NCBI RefSeq assembly: GCF_052180255.1
Contig: NZ_CP197466.1
Span: 4,092,001-4,156,000 of the forward strand
DNA from: Paenibacillus_AM sp052180255
GTDB taxonomy: Bacteria > Bacillota > Bacilli > Paenibacillales > NBRC-103111
DNA: 64,000 nucleotides
Reading direction: 5' to 3'
The notes beneath the pieces were generated by a model. That model made no database searches, was not told where the DNA came from, and was given only the letters and a program-made list of their open reading frames with translations. The translations under genes and the position numbers were made by a program. Below, piece by piece: positions 8,649 to 18,242 of the stretch. Numbering within the stretch: position 1 is the first letter of the stretch; every line of letters starts with the position of its first letter.

Positions 8649-8676
8649 TACCGTTTAAAATCACCTTATTTCAATT

Positions 8677-8710
8677 CAAATACCTTCCATCGACACATGG
8701 AAGGTATTTG
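8677..8710 (+). terminator. Terminator after the chemoreceptor gene
   Basis: Perfect 14-bp inverted repeat, 8677-8690 with 8697-8710, and a 6-base loop. A short T-rich stretch follows. Confidence 0.75.
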
Positions 8711-8793
8711 TTTGAAAGTCCCCACTAGAAAATCATAGAGACTACCCAGAGAGAGAATTAGAGAACCCATACAGAGAGGAAGAAGAGATAACC

Positions 8794-11700
8794 ATGCTAC
8801 AATCTCAAAATTCGAATAGCGCAACCTATAACGAAGCTTTACCCGTATTGCAAATTCCACTAGATTTCGCACGTCATACAAGAACGTATACATACGCAAC
8901 CTCAGATATGAAATTAAACGAAGACTTGAACCATCAGCTTTACAGCTCGCATACACAAGAGGAGCACCATCTTTTGTTCTTATCCGCTTACCTGACTTGG
9001 ATCTACCGATTATCGAATGAAAATGAGATGTTCGTCGCTACTTCGACTAAGGACCACCCGGTTACACCGATACAACTTTCAATCGAAGGCAGCCAATCCT
9101 ATAAAGCTGTATTGGATCTTGTACAGAAAGGTTTCCAGGACGCACCCAAAGCAGCAGCAAGACATACAGAACCTGAATCGATCTTCAGCGTTAATGCGAA
9201 TTCAGATCATCCTAATCAACCTGAATATATGCTGAATTGGCAGCTGCATGAGCGCAATGGACAGTACAACATCCGCGTTGAATACGATCAGTCGCTGTTT
9301 AAAGCAGAAACCATCAAGCGTTACATGGCCTACTATACCCTGTTACTAGCTGCTGCTTTAGAGCATCCAAATACGGCAATAAACAGCACGCCACTCCTAC
9401 TACAAACGGATATCAATTTATATGAAGAACTCAATCGCACACAAGTGGATTATCCAAAGAATAAAACGATCCATCAAATGTTCGAAGACGCTGTTAGTCA
9501 GTTTCCAACCAACTGTGCACTGGCTTCCAGTCATGGAGAATTAAGTTACCAAGAACTAAACGCACGTGCGAACCAATTCGCCCGCCTACTGCTCGACAAA
9601 TTGCTGCAAAAAGGTGATTTTGTTACGATTCTGATGGAAAGAAGCTTAGAGACGATTATTAGCATCCTCGGTATCCTTAAAGCCGGCGGGGTTTATGTAC
9701 CAGTCGATCCTGAGCATCCAGAAGAACGCAACAGCTACATTATTGAGGATACGAAATCCGCTTTTGTCGTCACGAAAGAAAGCTATATCGAGCAGACCGA
9801 GCACCTATGCGCAAGCATCAATACGGTCAAAGAAATTCTGCTGCTCGACTCGCGCCTAGACGCTTATGAGACGAGCAATGTGAATTTGGCTATACAACCA
9901 GACGACCTTGCTTACATCATCTACACTTCTGGTTCTACAGGCCGTCCAAAGGGCGCACTAATCGCACATGAAGGCGTAGTGAACCTCGGGGCTGTTGTAA
10001 AACGGGACTGCAACATTAATGAGCATGAGGTGCTGACACAATTCGCAACTTACAGCTTTGATGCATCCGTTTGGGATACGGTTGGGGCTTTATTTTATGG
10101 AGCCAAATTGTACTTACTGTCACCGGAGGAGCGGATTTCTGTCGAGGAGTTTGCTGAAGCAATCGAAAGAACGCAGACGTCGATCATTACGATTTTGCCA
10201 ACCGTATTCTTTAATCAGCTCACCACATACTTATCTGACGAAGGCTTTAAGAAACTTGCGAAGGTAAAGTTAATTACGGTTGCGGGCGAGGCTTTGTATG
10301 GCGAAATGGTACGTGCCTTCCAGCGTAAATTCGGGGAACAGATCGACATTGTGAACGTCTATGGGCCTACCGAATGTACCGTTGCAACCACAACGCACCG
10401 TATTAGCGGATTCATTCCAGAAGATCTTGCGAACGTTCCAATCGGGAAACCGATTCATAACTACAAAGTATATATCGTCAACGAGGCGGATCAACTATGT
10501 CCGGTTCAAGTCCCTGGGGAACTGTATGTAGCAACCGTAGCACTTGCCAAAGGCTATCTGAACCAACCTGAACGAACAGAGCAATCATTCATCCCGAATC
10601 CGTTCCATCCGAATGAACGCATCTACAAATCAGGAGATATCGTACGACTCTTGGAAAACGGCACAATCGAGTATGTCGGACGACGAGATTCACAGATCAA
10701 GATTCGTGGACACCGTATTGAAATTGGTGAAATTGAAGATTGCTTCTCCAAATATCCGAACGTACAAGACGTTGCGATCATTCCGAAAAAAGATCGTGAC
10801 AACCAGAACATGCTCGTTGCCTTTTTCACATCACAAGATCAGTCCGAACTATCTGTTGCCGATCTGAAAAAGTTCCTTGCTGAACACCTGCCTTCCTACT
10901 TCGTGCCAAAGTTCATCTGCCAAATGGATCAGATGCCCATTGCACCAACAGGCAAGTTGGATCGTAAAAAGCTGGCTGCCATCGAACATACAGAAGAGCA
11001 TTTGCCAAGCGATGATTACATCGCACCCGAGAATGAGGTCCAACAAATCATCGTGCATGCTTGGGAAGAAGTGCTGAACACGAAGTATATCGGTATCCAT
11101 GATGATTTCTTCCAGATGGGCGGAGACTCCTTACAGATTATCCATCTGCTTGTCCTGTTGAAGCCGCATTTTGCTGGACTAAAGATCAACGACTTTTTCC
11201 AATGCAAAACGGTTTATGAACTGTCGCTACGTGTTGAACAATTGGCACAAGCGGTTCAAGTAGAGGAAGAAACAAGCGGTCACTGGGAAGTTAGTGATCT
11301 GAATGAACATCCTGTTCGAGTTGAAGGTCCAGTCCATGTAGAGGATTACGGACAACCGAAACATGTCCTATTAACGGGAACGACTGGATACTTAGGGTCA
11401 CACCTGCTTTATGAGCTGTTAATGAACTCCGATGCACATATTTATTGCTTAATTCGCCAATCTGCGGCAGCTCCGAGCTTAGAGCGTTTGCAGCAGATTA
11501 TGAAGCTGTATTTTGGCAATCAAATTGTAGATGTAATGAAAGATCGCGTGACGATTGTTGAGGGCGACTTGGAAGTTGATAAGCTTGGGTTGTCTGAAGA
11601 GGATCAAGCGATGCTTCGTACCCACGTAGATACGATTCTGCACAGCGCCGCTGACGTCAGACACTTTGGGGATGCGGCAAGCTTCGCAAAGACAAACATT

Positions 11701-12489
11701 CTTGGCACACAGTACTTGCTGGACATCGCACAGTCGAAGAAAGGCGTTCGCTTCCACCATGTATCGACAATCGGTATCCCAGAAGATCTTGCTTTGAGCG
11801 GTCAATGGGAATCCGTGTGCGAGAAGCCTGATTTTGCCGACGATCTAAAGGTTGAGAATGTATACACGAATAGTAAGCTGGAAGCGGAAAAACTACTGCT
11901 TGCTGCTGGGAAAAAAGGTACTGCCGTTACCATCTATCGTGCTGGTAATTTAACTTGTAACTCGGGAACAGGCCGATTCCAGAAAAATATCGACAGCAAC
12001 GCGTTTTATCGGATGATCAAAGCGATGCTCTTACTGGGTAAAGCACCAGAGGCGAACTGGTATGTAGACTTTACGCCGATTGACTATGCAAGCAAATCCA
12101 TTATTCACTTCGTCATGCGCAAGGATACAATCGGACGCTTGCTCCACATTGTGAATCCAGAGCCAATCTTGTACGCATCATTCATTGATATGATTCGTGC
12201 TTGCGGGTATGAGGTCGAGACCATGAAGTTTAGCCGGTACATGAACTGGGTATTGGATAAAAATAACAAGCAAAGTGCAGAAGCCCTGCAGCTTGCGATG
12301 GCACAGCTTGAAGGTGATGGTGCGAAAGACTCCAAATACCGTTATGGCTGTGCAGAAGCATCGCAGATGTTAGAAGATACAGGGGTGCAGTGTCCGCCTG
12401 CCGATCTGGCATTTATTCGCAAAATGATTGAGCATGCGGTAGAGGTTGGCTACTTCCCAGCCGCTCGGGTGCTGCAAGAGCAGAAGTAA
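8794..12489 (+). CDS. Monomodular NRPS: partial C, A, T and reductase domains
   Basis: Single-module nonribosomal peptide synthetase, 1231 aa. Residues 1-210 resemble only the C-terminal lobe of a condensation domain; no HHxxxDG is present. The adenylation domain (about 220-720) has YTSGSTGRPKG (near 377), FDASVWD, NVYGPTE and the Lys-bearing GKLDRKK region. The thiolation domain carries GGDSL with the phosphopantetheine Ser at 779. The C-terminal thioester reductase (from about 859) has the nucleotide motif TGTTGYLGS and an SDR-type YTNSK. Such A-T-R proteins activate one acid and release it reductively as an aldehyde or alcohol. My hand-read specificity positions (D, A, W, T, T, A, V, V, A, K) suggest a hydrophobic, possibly aromatic, amino acid. 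GAGGAAGAAGAG precedes the ATG. Confidence 0.93.
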   Translation: MLQSQNSNSATYNEALPVLQIPLDFARHTRTYTYATSDMKLNEDLNHQLYSSHTQEEHHLLFLSAYLTWIYRLSNENEMFVATSTKDHPVTPIQLSIEGSQSYKAVLDLVQKGFQDAPKAAARHTEPESIFSVNANSDHPNQPEYMLNWQLHERNGQYNIRVEYDQSLFKAETIKRYMAYYTLLLAAALEHPNTAINSTPLLLQTDINLYEELNRTQVDYPKNKTIHQMFEDAVSQFPTNCALASSHGELSYQELNARANQFARLLLDKLLQKGDFVTILMERSLETIISILGILKAGGVYVPVDPEHPEERNSYIIEDTKSAFVVTKESYIEQTEHLCASINTVKEILLLDSRLDAYETSNVNLAIQPDDLAYIIYTSGSTGRPKGALIAHEGVVNLGAVVKRDCNINEHEVLTQFATYSFDASVWDTVGALFYGAKLYLLSPEERISVEEFAEAIERTQTSIITILPTVFFNQLTTYLSDEGFKKLAKVKLITVAGEALYGEMVRAFQRKFGEQIDIVNVYGPTECTVATTTHRISGFIPEDLANVPIGKPIHNYKVYIVNEADQLCPVQVPGELYVATVALAKGYLNQPERTEQSFIPNPFHPNERIYKSGDIVRLLENGTIEYVGRRDSQIKIRGHRIEIGEIEDCFSKYPNVQDVAIIPKKDRDNQNMLVAFFTSQDQSELSVADLKKFLAEHLPSYFVPKFICQMDQMPIAPTGKLDRKKLAAIEHTEEHLPSDDYIAPENEVQQIIVHAWEEVLNTKYIGIHDDFFQMGGDSLQIIHLLVLLKPHFAGLKINDFFQCKTVYELSLRVEQLAQAVQVEEETSGHWEVSDLNEHPVRVEGPVHVEDYGQPKHVLLTGTTGYLGSHLLYELLMNSDAHIYCLIRQSAAAPSLERLQQIMKLYFGNQIVDVMKDRVTIVEGDLEVDKLGLSEEDQAMLRTHVDTILHSAADVRHFGDAASFAKTNILGTQYLLDIAQSKKGVRFHHVSTIGIPEDLALSGQWESVCEKPDFADDLKVENVYTNSKLEAEKLLLAAGKKGTAVTIYRAGNLTCNSGTGRFQKNIDSNAFYRMIKAMLLLGKAPEANWYVDFTPIDYASKSIIHFVMRKDTIGRLLHIVNPEPILYASFIDMIRACGYEVETMKFSRYMNWVLDKNNKQSAEALQLAMAQLEGDGAKDSKYRYGCAEASQMLEDTGVQCPPADLAFIRKMIEHAVEVGYFPAARVLQEQK

Positions 12490-12516
12490 AGAGAATGAAC
12501 TAGTGGAGGTACATGT

Positions 12517-12900
12517 ATGGAGAACATGTTACTGATGTCACACTGCATATTCCCAACTCTGGATATATGGAGAACTGCGAATTATTATGAACAAAAATTA
12601 GGATTTAGGGTTGTCCCTTATTTGGATGCGAAGGAACCGCATATTTGCCTATATCGTGACGCAACCGAAATTATTCTTACCCAATCTAACGGGCAAGAAG
12701 TCATACCTAATCGCAAACTGTATGGATACGGGTACGATGCCTATTTCATCACACGCAATCAAGTGGAGCTGCAGGAGCAATTCACTGTCGCTGGCGTGAA
12801 CATCGTTCGACCCTTAACACATACAGACTACAATAATACAGAGCTTGTTATTGAAGATATCGATGGTAGATGGATCGCTTTCGGTATCAAGCAAGGTTAA
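12517..12900 (+). CDS. VOC-superfamily (glyoxalase-fold) protein
   Basis: 127-aa protein with a single vicinal-oxygen-chelate fold: an N-terminal segment (IFPTLDIWRTANYYEQKLGF) and a C-terminal ending (ELVIEDIDGRWIAFG) typical of glyoxalase or bleomycin-resistance relatives. GGAGG precedes the ATG. It lies 27 bases after the NRPS gene on the same strand and before a shared terminator, so the two are probably co-transcribed. It might protect against, or act on, the NRPS product; that is inference, as the fold has many functions. Metal-binding residues are not clear. Confidence 0.85.
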   Translation: MENMLLMSHCIFPTLDIWRTANYYEQKLGFRVVPYLDAKEPHICLYRDATEIILTQSNGQEVIPNRKLYGYGYDAYFITRNQVELQEQFTVAGVNIVRPLTHTDYNNTELVIEDIDGRWIAFGIKQG

Positions 12901-12904
12901 CGAC

Positions 12905-12946
12905 AAGAACCCTTAGCCAAGCATTACGCTTGAACTATGGGTTCTT
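12905..12946 (+). terminator. Terminator after NRPS-VOC pair
   Basis: Arms 12905-12912 and 12939-12946 are complementary and run into a T-rich tract (TTTTTATCTTTTT). It lies between convergent genes. Confidence 0.75.
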
Positions 12947-12963
12947 TTTATCTTTTTATCTTC

Positions 12964-15273
12964 CTATACCCATCTTCTTATCAAGCGATTGCCAAGAGAT
13001 AGCAACGGCCATGTCAGCAGGACAAGCACAAACGCTGGCAAGACGCTTGGTAGCGAGGTGAGCATAAAGATATTTTTCCCAATTGGTGTTAGGAACGCTG
13101 CAAGGAATAGCAGCAGCATGCCAATGACCAATTGGATTTTCAAGCCACTTAAAGGTCTTGCGATCCGTGTGAGTACGACTAAGCTTGAGCCACCAAGTAC
13201 GAGAACAGCAAGTGTGCGCGATTCTTCGATACCAAGTCCGCTTTTAAATGCGTAAAGGAACATCCCAATCGTCACGCCTGCAAGGATAATCGCATTGGGG
13301 ATCGCCGATCGCAGGACTCTTTTTAAAAATCCAGGATTCACACGCTCTTGATTCGGACTCATCGCTAAGAAGAAAGCCGGAATCCCAATCATTAATCCAC
13401 CAATCAGTGTGACGTGTATCGGCATAATCGGATACGGCATCAAGATAAAAGAGAAGATAAGCGACAGCAGAATGGAGTACACCGTTTTAGATAGGAAGAG
13501 CACGGATACTTTCTCCAAGTTATTGATGATCTTCCGACCTTCCAACACCACTTTAGGTAGAACGCTAAAATCAGAGGTAAGCAGCACGAGCTGAGATACT
13601 GCCTTCGCCGCATCAGAACCGTTCGCCATCGCAATCCCGCAATCCGCTTCTTTAAGTGCCAGTACATCATTCACGCCGTCTCCCGTCATGGCAACAGTAT
13701 GGCCTTTTGACTGTAGTGCCTGAACGAGTAATTTCTTCTGATGCGGTGAAACACGCCCGAACACGGTATATTCCTCTATAATCTTCGCAAGTGATTCCAA
13801 ATCTTCAGGCAATGTCCTTGCGTCGATGTACGCCTCTGCCCCCTGTACGCCTGCCCTAGCAGCTACCGCAGAAACAGTAATCGGGTTATCGCCAGAGATG
13901 ATCTTAATCGTCACCCCTTCTTTGGCAAAATAGCGTAAAGATTCCGGCGCTTCCTCGCGAATCCGATCCGCAATGAGCAGCAGCGCAACAAGCCGAGGCT
14001 TGCTAATCATGCCCTGCATAAACGCATTTTCATCCACCTGAGCAAGCAGCAGCACACGTCTGCCTTTGAAGGCTTCCTTCTCTACTACCTCCTGAACTTG
14101 CTCATACTCCTCTTGCAAAATCATCTCAGGAGCGCCGATTACCCAAGCACCCTCTGAGTCGAACGCAGCGCCGCTCCATTTTTTATCGGAGGAAAAAGGA
14201 ATTTTGTGTGTCACATCCAAGCTAGGCGCTTGGCTATACCGATCACGAATCGCCTGCTGGGTCGGATTCATACTAGGCAATGCATGAACAACTCCAGCAA
14301 GTATCTCCTCCACCCGATTCTTTGGATCATGACCAAGCTGCCTCACATCGACAAGATCAAGATTGCCTTCTGTAATTGTCCCTGTCTTATCCAGACACAG
14401 CACATCCACACGCGCAAGTACTTCTGTCGCAGGGAGTTCCTGCACCAGAGTCTTATGCTTTGCCAATTGAGCAATCGCTACGACAAAGGTCGCACTCGTC
14501 AGTAATACCAGGCCTTCTGGAACCATACTCACAATACCAGACACAGCCGCGATCACAGCATCGTGCCATGTGCCGTGTGCGAACATCAATTGTGTCAGGA
14601 CAAGCAGCGCACCGATCGGAATGACCAACCACATAATGATCTTGAACAACTTATTCACCGCTGTCTGAAGCTCGGAATTAATTTGTTTGAATCGCTTCGC
14701 CTCACTCGCAAGTTTTGCCGCATACGTATCGGAGCCTACCTTCGTTACCTTGGCATAACCGCTTCCCGCTACAACAAAGCTGCCAGATAAAATCTGCGCG
14801 CCTTCGCGCTTGCCGATAGGGTCTGCTTCACCTGTAAGCTGAGATTCATCTACTTCCAGCATGCAACCCGGCAAAACTTCACCATCAGCAGCAATTCGAT
14901 CACCAGGCTTTACAATCATCACATCATCCATGACGAGCTCTTCTGTCGCTATCGCTTTCTCTTGACCGCTTCGCAGCACCTGAACATGCGTCACATTCAG
15001 AACAGACAGCTTCTCTAACGTGGCTTTCGCACGCAACTCCTGAAACAATCCGATACATGTATTGAGTATAACAACGCCAACAAACAGCGCATTTTTCGGT
15101 GATCCTGCTAACAATACGGCTGTAGCAAGAATGACATTTAAAAAGTTAAAGGTCGTAAATAGATGCGTCCGCATAATTTCCCAAAATGTCCGAGAGGGAA
15201 CCCGCGGCAGCCTATTGACTTGATCTTGTTCAATTCGAATACGTACTTCCTCTTCAGTAAGACCAACTCTCAT
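12964..15273 (-). CDS. P-type cation ATPase, CtpE-like
   Basis: Membrane cation pump, 769 aa. It shows the actuator motif LTGEADP (146-152), the M4 motif VPEGL (251-255), the phosphorylation motif DKTGT with Asp295 and the hinge TGDGVND near 529. Segments such as SGSFVVAGSG, KVGSDTYAAKLASEA and LVQELPATEVLARVD closely resemble mycobacterial CtpE, described as a calcium-importing ATPase, rather than SERCA-type or heavy-metal ATPases; no N-terminal metal-binding domain is present. Ca2+ as substrate is therefore inferred from the family. GGGGGAG precedes the ATG. It stands alone between terminators. Confidence 0.88.
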   Translation of the reverse strand: MRVGLTEEEVRIRIEQDQVNRLPRVPSRTFWEIMRTHLFTTFNFLNVILATAVLLAGSPKNALFVGVVILNTCIGLFQELRAKATLEKLSVLNVTHVQVLRSGQEKAIATEELVMDDVMIVKPGDRIAADGEVLPGCMLEVDESQLTGEADPIGKREGAQILSGSFVVAGSGYAKVTKVGSDTYAAKLASEAKRFKQINSELQTAVNKLFKIIMWLVIPIGALLVLTQLMFAHGTWHDAVIAAVSGIVSMVPEGLVLLTSATFVVAIAQLAKHKTLVQELPATEVLARVDVLCLDKTGTITEGNLDLVDVRQLGHDPKNRVEEILAGVVHALPSMNPTQQAIRDRYSQAPSLDVTHKIPFSSDKKWSGAAFDSEGAWVIGAPEMILQEEYEQVQEVVEKEAFKGRRVLLLAQVDENAFMQGMISKPRLVALLLIADRIREEAPESLRYFAKEGVTIKIISGDNPITVSAVAARAGVQGAEAYIDARTLPEDLESLAKIIEEYTVFGRVSPHQKKLLVQALQSKGHTVAMTGDGVNDVLALKEADCGIAMANGSDAAKAVSQLVLLTSDFSVLPKVVLEGRKIINNLEKVSVLFLSKTVYSILLSLIFSFILMPYPIMPIHVTLIGGLMIGIPAFFLAMSPNQERVNPGFLKRVLRSAIPNAIILAGVTIGMFLYAFKSGLGIEESRTLAVLVLGGSSLVVLTRIARPLSGLKIQLVIGMLLLFLAAFLTPIGKNIFMLTSLPSVLPAFVLVLLTWPLLSLGNRLIRRWV

Positions 15274-15492
15274 GATGCAAACTCCCCCCTGGAAGTAATC
15301 ATTACTTCTATTTCTCTGTTTCTAATACTAAGACAGCTAGCTTGCATGAACTATCGAATTGGCTTACACCAATCTTACAAAATTGACAGATTCACCAATA
15401 GATCTATCCTATCAGATGAACTTTTCCTCTTTCTTAACAGAACCTTACGTTTTTCTTAAGCTTCTTTTTACGAAATAGCTTTAAAATAACGC

Positions 15493-15530
15493 AAAAAACC
15501 TCAGCCCTTGTTGGGGAGCTGAGGTTTTTT
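15493..15530 (-). terminator. Terminator after the YitT-family gene
   Basis: Arms 15493-15505 and 15518-15530 form a perfect 13-bp stem. The A-run and T-run at the ends allow bidirectional termination. Between here and 15273 lies the ATPase promoter region, in which I see no clear boxes. Confidence 0.85.
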
Positions 15531-15552
15531 GAAATTGCCTTTTCGTATTCAA

Positions 15553-16419
15553 CTAATGAATATTGTTCTTCTGGAAGTTACCGCCAAGCACATCGGAAAC
15601 CGCCTCAATCGCGATAAACGCACGATCATCGATTTCATGGACAATCGCTTTTAGCTTTGCAAGTTCAAGACGTGTAACCACGCAATAAATGATTTGAATC
15701 TCTTCTTTTTTGTAACCGCCTCTGGCATATATAAAGGTTGTGCTGCGCCCGAGTCGATCCATGATCGCTTGAGCCACTTCCTCGTATTCACTCGAAATAA
15801 TCGTAACCGACTTGGATTCGTTCAAACCTTCGACCACGATGTCGATCAATTTAAACGCAATATAATAAGTAAAAATGGAGTACATCGCTGAATCCCAACC
15901 ATATACAAACCCTGCAGCGACGAAAATAAATACGTTAATCATCATGATGATCTGTCCGACTGGAATACGGAACTTTTTCGATAATAAAATAGCAACAATT
16001 TCAATTCCATCTAAGGAACCACCAAAGCGAATAACAAGTCCTACACCAATACCTAAAATCAATCCACCGAACAAGACCGCCAGCAGCTTCTCATTCGTAA
16101 AAGCTGGCACACTATGCAGCCACGCTGTCGTTACAGACATCACCGCAATCCCGTAGAGCGTTGAGAACGCGAACGTCTTACCAATTTGTTTAAACCCGAG
16201 TATCAAAAAAGGTACGTTGAGAATAAAGAGGAATACACCGAGGGGAAGCGAGGTTATTTTGGATAACATAATCGAAATACCCGCAATACCACCATCAACA
16301 ATATCGTTCGGTACTAAGAATACCTCCAGCGCTAAACCCATCAGTACGGCACCTATCGTAATAAAAATAAATTTCTTAATATAATCAAGCAACGTAATCT
16401 TCTTGTGTGTTCTTGGCAA
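15553..16419 (-). CDS. YitT-family membrane protein (DUF161 + DUF2179)
   Basis: 288-aa membrane protein with five or six hydrophobic helices (about 12-175) and a soluble C-terminal DUF2179 domain (about 205-285, ending DVLGGNF). This is the standard architecture of Bacillales YitT/YqfU/YpjC paralogues, whose function is not established. Start is TTG 16419, seven bases after AAGGAGG. An upstream promoter (TTGCCA, 17 bases, TACGAT) has a TGTGA-N6-TCACT box about 20 bases above it. Confidence 0.9.
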   Translation of the reverse strand: MPRTHKKITLLDYIKKFIFITIGAVLMGLALEVFLVPNDIVDGGIAGISIMLSKITSLPLGVFLFILNVPFLILGFKQIGKTFAFSTLYGIAVMSVTTAWLHSVPAFTNEKLLAVLFGGLILGIGVGLVIRFGGSLDGIEIVAILLSKKFRIPVGQIIMMINVFIFVAAGFVYGWDSAMYSIFTYYIAFKLIDIVVEGLNESKSVTIISSEYEEVAQAIMDRLGRSTTFIYARGGYKKEEIQIIYCVVTRLELAKLKAIVHEIDDRAFIAIEAVSDVLGGNFQKNNIH

Positions 16420-16581
16420 TAAATTTCCTCCTTGAAACCAGTATCGTTATTCTTCCTGTATGGACTGCCGGTTATACGCGAATCCGGACTCCGTCATTCG
16501 TCGACATAATTCCAACAAAAAACAGCTGACTACCCCCCTTTAAGACAAAAGGTTTACTGTTCCACTTACTCCGACCCTATA

Positions 16582-16610
16582 ATCGTATATAAATATTCCT
16601 CATTTGGCAA
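16582..16610 (-). promoter_or_regulatory. Sigma-A-type promoter of the YitT-family gene
   Basis: Minus strand: TTGCCA (16605-16610), 17-base spacer, TACGAT (16582-16587). It predicts a leader of about 155 bases. The leader contains no riboswitch I recognise. Confidence 0.5.
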
Positions 16611-16628
16611 GGTTTGATCCATTTAAAG

Positions 16629-16644
16629 TGTGATGAATATCACT
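16629..16644. promoter_or_regulatory. Fnr/Crp-like box upstream of the YitT promoter
   Basis: TGTGATGAATATCACT, a TGTGA-N6-TCAC dyad. Its centre is about 61 bases upstream of the start point predicted from the adjacent promoter, a position where Crp/Fnr-type activators often bind. Confidence 0.45.
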
Positions 16645-16669
16645 TTATTTTTCTTTTTCAAGCACGAAA

Positions 16670-16699
16670 AATCCCCTTGGCATAGCGCCAAAGGGGATT
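16670..16699 (-). terminator. Terminator after the CcdC-family gene
   Basis: Inverted repeat 16670-16680 with 16688-16699 (one bulge) just downstream of the CcdC stop. A T-rich tract follows on the minus strand. Confidence 0.75.
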
Positions 16700-16706
16700 A
16701 GACGTA

Positions 16707-17192
16707 TTACAAATTCATTTCTTTTGCCAATTTCTTGTATTCACGAGCCATCGCAATGCGCCAAGGCAAAATCATACCGAAAGCTAGAATGAAAAACAGC
16801 GCACCTGTCTGGGGTATACTTATATACTGCTCAATCCAATCATGCAGGAACAGCCGAATGGCAAGCAATCCTACGATAATAAAAATAAATGATTTAGATC
16901 GAGTAAGAAGAATTTCTTCGCCAACCACATGCAGCTTGGAAGTGCGAATGAGCGGATAAGCAAACAGCAGGGCGCCTACGAGAAAAGCTACAATTCCCCA
17001 AGTCCAAGGAATCCGCATCATCGGGACAACGAACATCAAGAATCCTGTAGACATGCCAAGTGGCGGGATAATGATCTTCCGCATATTTGTTGGTTTGTCT
17101 GAGCTTTTCAGCCTTAAAAAAATGACGAGCAGTCCCCCAACTAGCGACACTATGATCGATAAGTAGTGGGTAGGAATCACGATCCCTCTCAT
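16707..17192 (-). CDS. ccdC: CcdC-family membrane protein
   Basis: 161-aa membrane protein with about five hydrophobic segments and the family pattern PTHYLSIIVSLVGG at the N-terminus and IPWTWG in the middle. It resembles Bacillus CcdC, named from its link to cytochrome c biogenesis genes; its biochemical role is not known. I start at ATG 17192 because AAGGATG lies eight bases upstream; an ATG at 17210 lacks a good ribosome site. No cytochrome genes are nearby, so the context gives no support for the name. Confidence 0.8.
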   Translation of the reverse strand: MRGIVIPTHYLSIIVSLVGGLLVIFLRLKSSDKPTNMRKIIIPPLGMSTGFLMFVVPMMRIPWTWGIVAFLVGALLFAYPLIRTSKLHVVGEEILLTRSKSFIFIIVGLLAIRLFLHDWIEQYISIPQTGALFFILAFGMILPWRIAMAREYKKLAKEMNL

Positions 17193-17243
17193 GTTATACA
17201 CATCCTTCATTATCCAAGTTGCTTTTCAACCCCAGTTCTTAGT

Positions 17244-18242
17244 TTAGCTGAACGCTTTCGCGATTAACCGATAGGATTGCAGCTTATGTTCAATATCATG
17301 CGTGATCGTCACAATCATGATTTCATTTGTCTGGTACGCTTCACTTAGCTCCAGTATACGCGCCTTGACTTGTTCAGGGTTCCCCACGATCATTCGCTTG
17401 CGGTTTTCCTCTATCCGCATGCGATCAACAGGTGTATACGGATAGGAGCGTGCTGTTTGTACAGAGGGTACGCCTGTCGAGCTAAAGTCGCCTTTAGACA
17501 TCAAGAGTAAGGTCAAATCCAGACTTGAAGCGATCTCACCTGCTTGCTCCTCGGTTTCTGCACATACTGCGAATATGGCAACCATCCCCTGTGGCTTACT
17601 GCCTACAATCGAGGGTTGGAATGTCTCTTGATAACGACGCATCACATCCGCTCCACCCTGCCCATTGATAAAATGAGCAAAGGCGAACGAGGCCCCACGC
17701 TTGGCTGCGAGCGCAGCACTATCACCACTCGATCCAAGCAGCCACATCTCTGGCCGTGTTTGAATCATGGGTGCCGCATGTAATCCGCGGAAGCGATGTT
17801 GATCCGTTTGATCATGCAAATAATCAATGAGATCGTCCAATTGCTGTGGATAACGATCCACACCACTCATCTTGCCTTCCTGCAAAGCTTGCGTGGAAAG
17901 CGGCATTCCACCCGGCGCCCGACCTAGACCCATGTCCACTCGCCGCGGATACAGCGCCTCTAAGAGACGGAAATTTTCCGCTACTTTATAGGCACTATAG
18001 TGCGGCAGCATCACACCGCCAGAGCCAATACGAATGCGTGAAGTCCGTGCTCCCAAGTGGGAGATCAACACTTCCGGGCTTGAGCCTGCTAAATTTTGCG
18101 AAAAATGATGCTCAGACACCCAGAAGCGCTTATAACCCATCATCTCTACTTCTTGCGCGAGACGTGCTGTGTTCTCAAGCGCCTCGACTGCACTGCTGCC
18201 TGAGGAGATGGGGGTTTGATCCAGCACACTTAATTCAATCAT
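17244..18242 (-). CDS. LLM-class flavin-dependent oxidoreductase
   Basis: 332-aa TIM-barrel protein of the bacterial luciferase-like family. N-terminal LSVLDQTPISSG, FWVSEHH near residue 44 and the GSGGVMLPHYSAYKVAE segment are typical of the MsnO8-type Bacillales subgroup. These enzymes use reduced FMN or F420 to oxidise varied substrates; the substrate here is unknown. Its ATG overlaps the stop of the aminopeptidase gene upstream by one base (TAATG), indicating coupled translation. Confidence 0.9.
   Translation of the reverse strand: MIELSVLDQTPISSGSSAVEALENTARLAQEVEMMGYKRFWVSEHHFSQNLAGSSPEVLISHLGARTSRIRIGSGGVMLPHYSAYKVAENFRLLEALYPRRVDMGLGRAPGGMPLSTQALQEGKMSGVDRYPQQLDDLIDYLHDQTDQHRFRGLHAAPMIQTRPEMWLLGSSGDSAALAAKRGASFAFAHFINGQGGADVMRRYQETFQPSIVGSKPQGMVAIFAVCAETEEQAGEIASSLDLTLLLMSKGDFSSTGVPSVQTARSYPYTPVDRMRIEENRKRMIVGNPEQVKARILELSEAYQTNEIMIVTITHDIEHKLQSYRLIAKAFS

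Noticed and set aside
12105..12335. Open frame antisense to the NRPS reductase domain
   Set aside because: Shadow of the real gene on the other strand, without a ribosome site or recognisable motif; many similar shadows were discarded.
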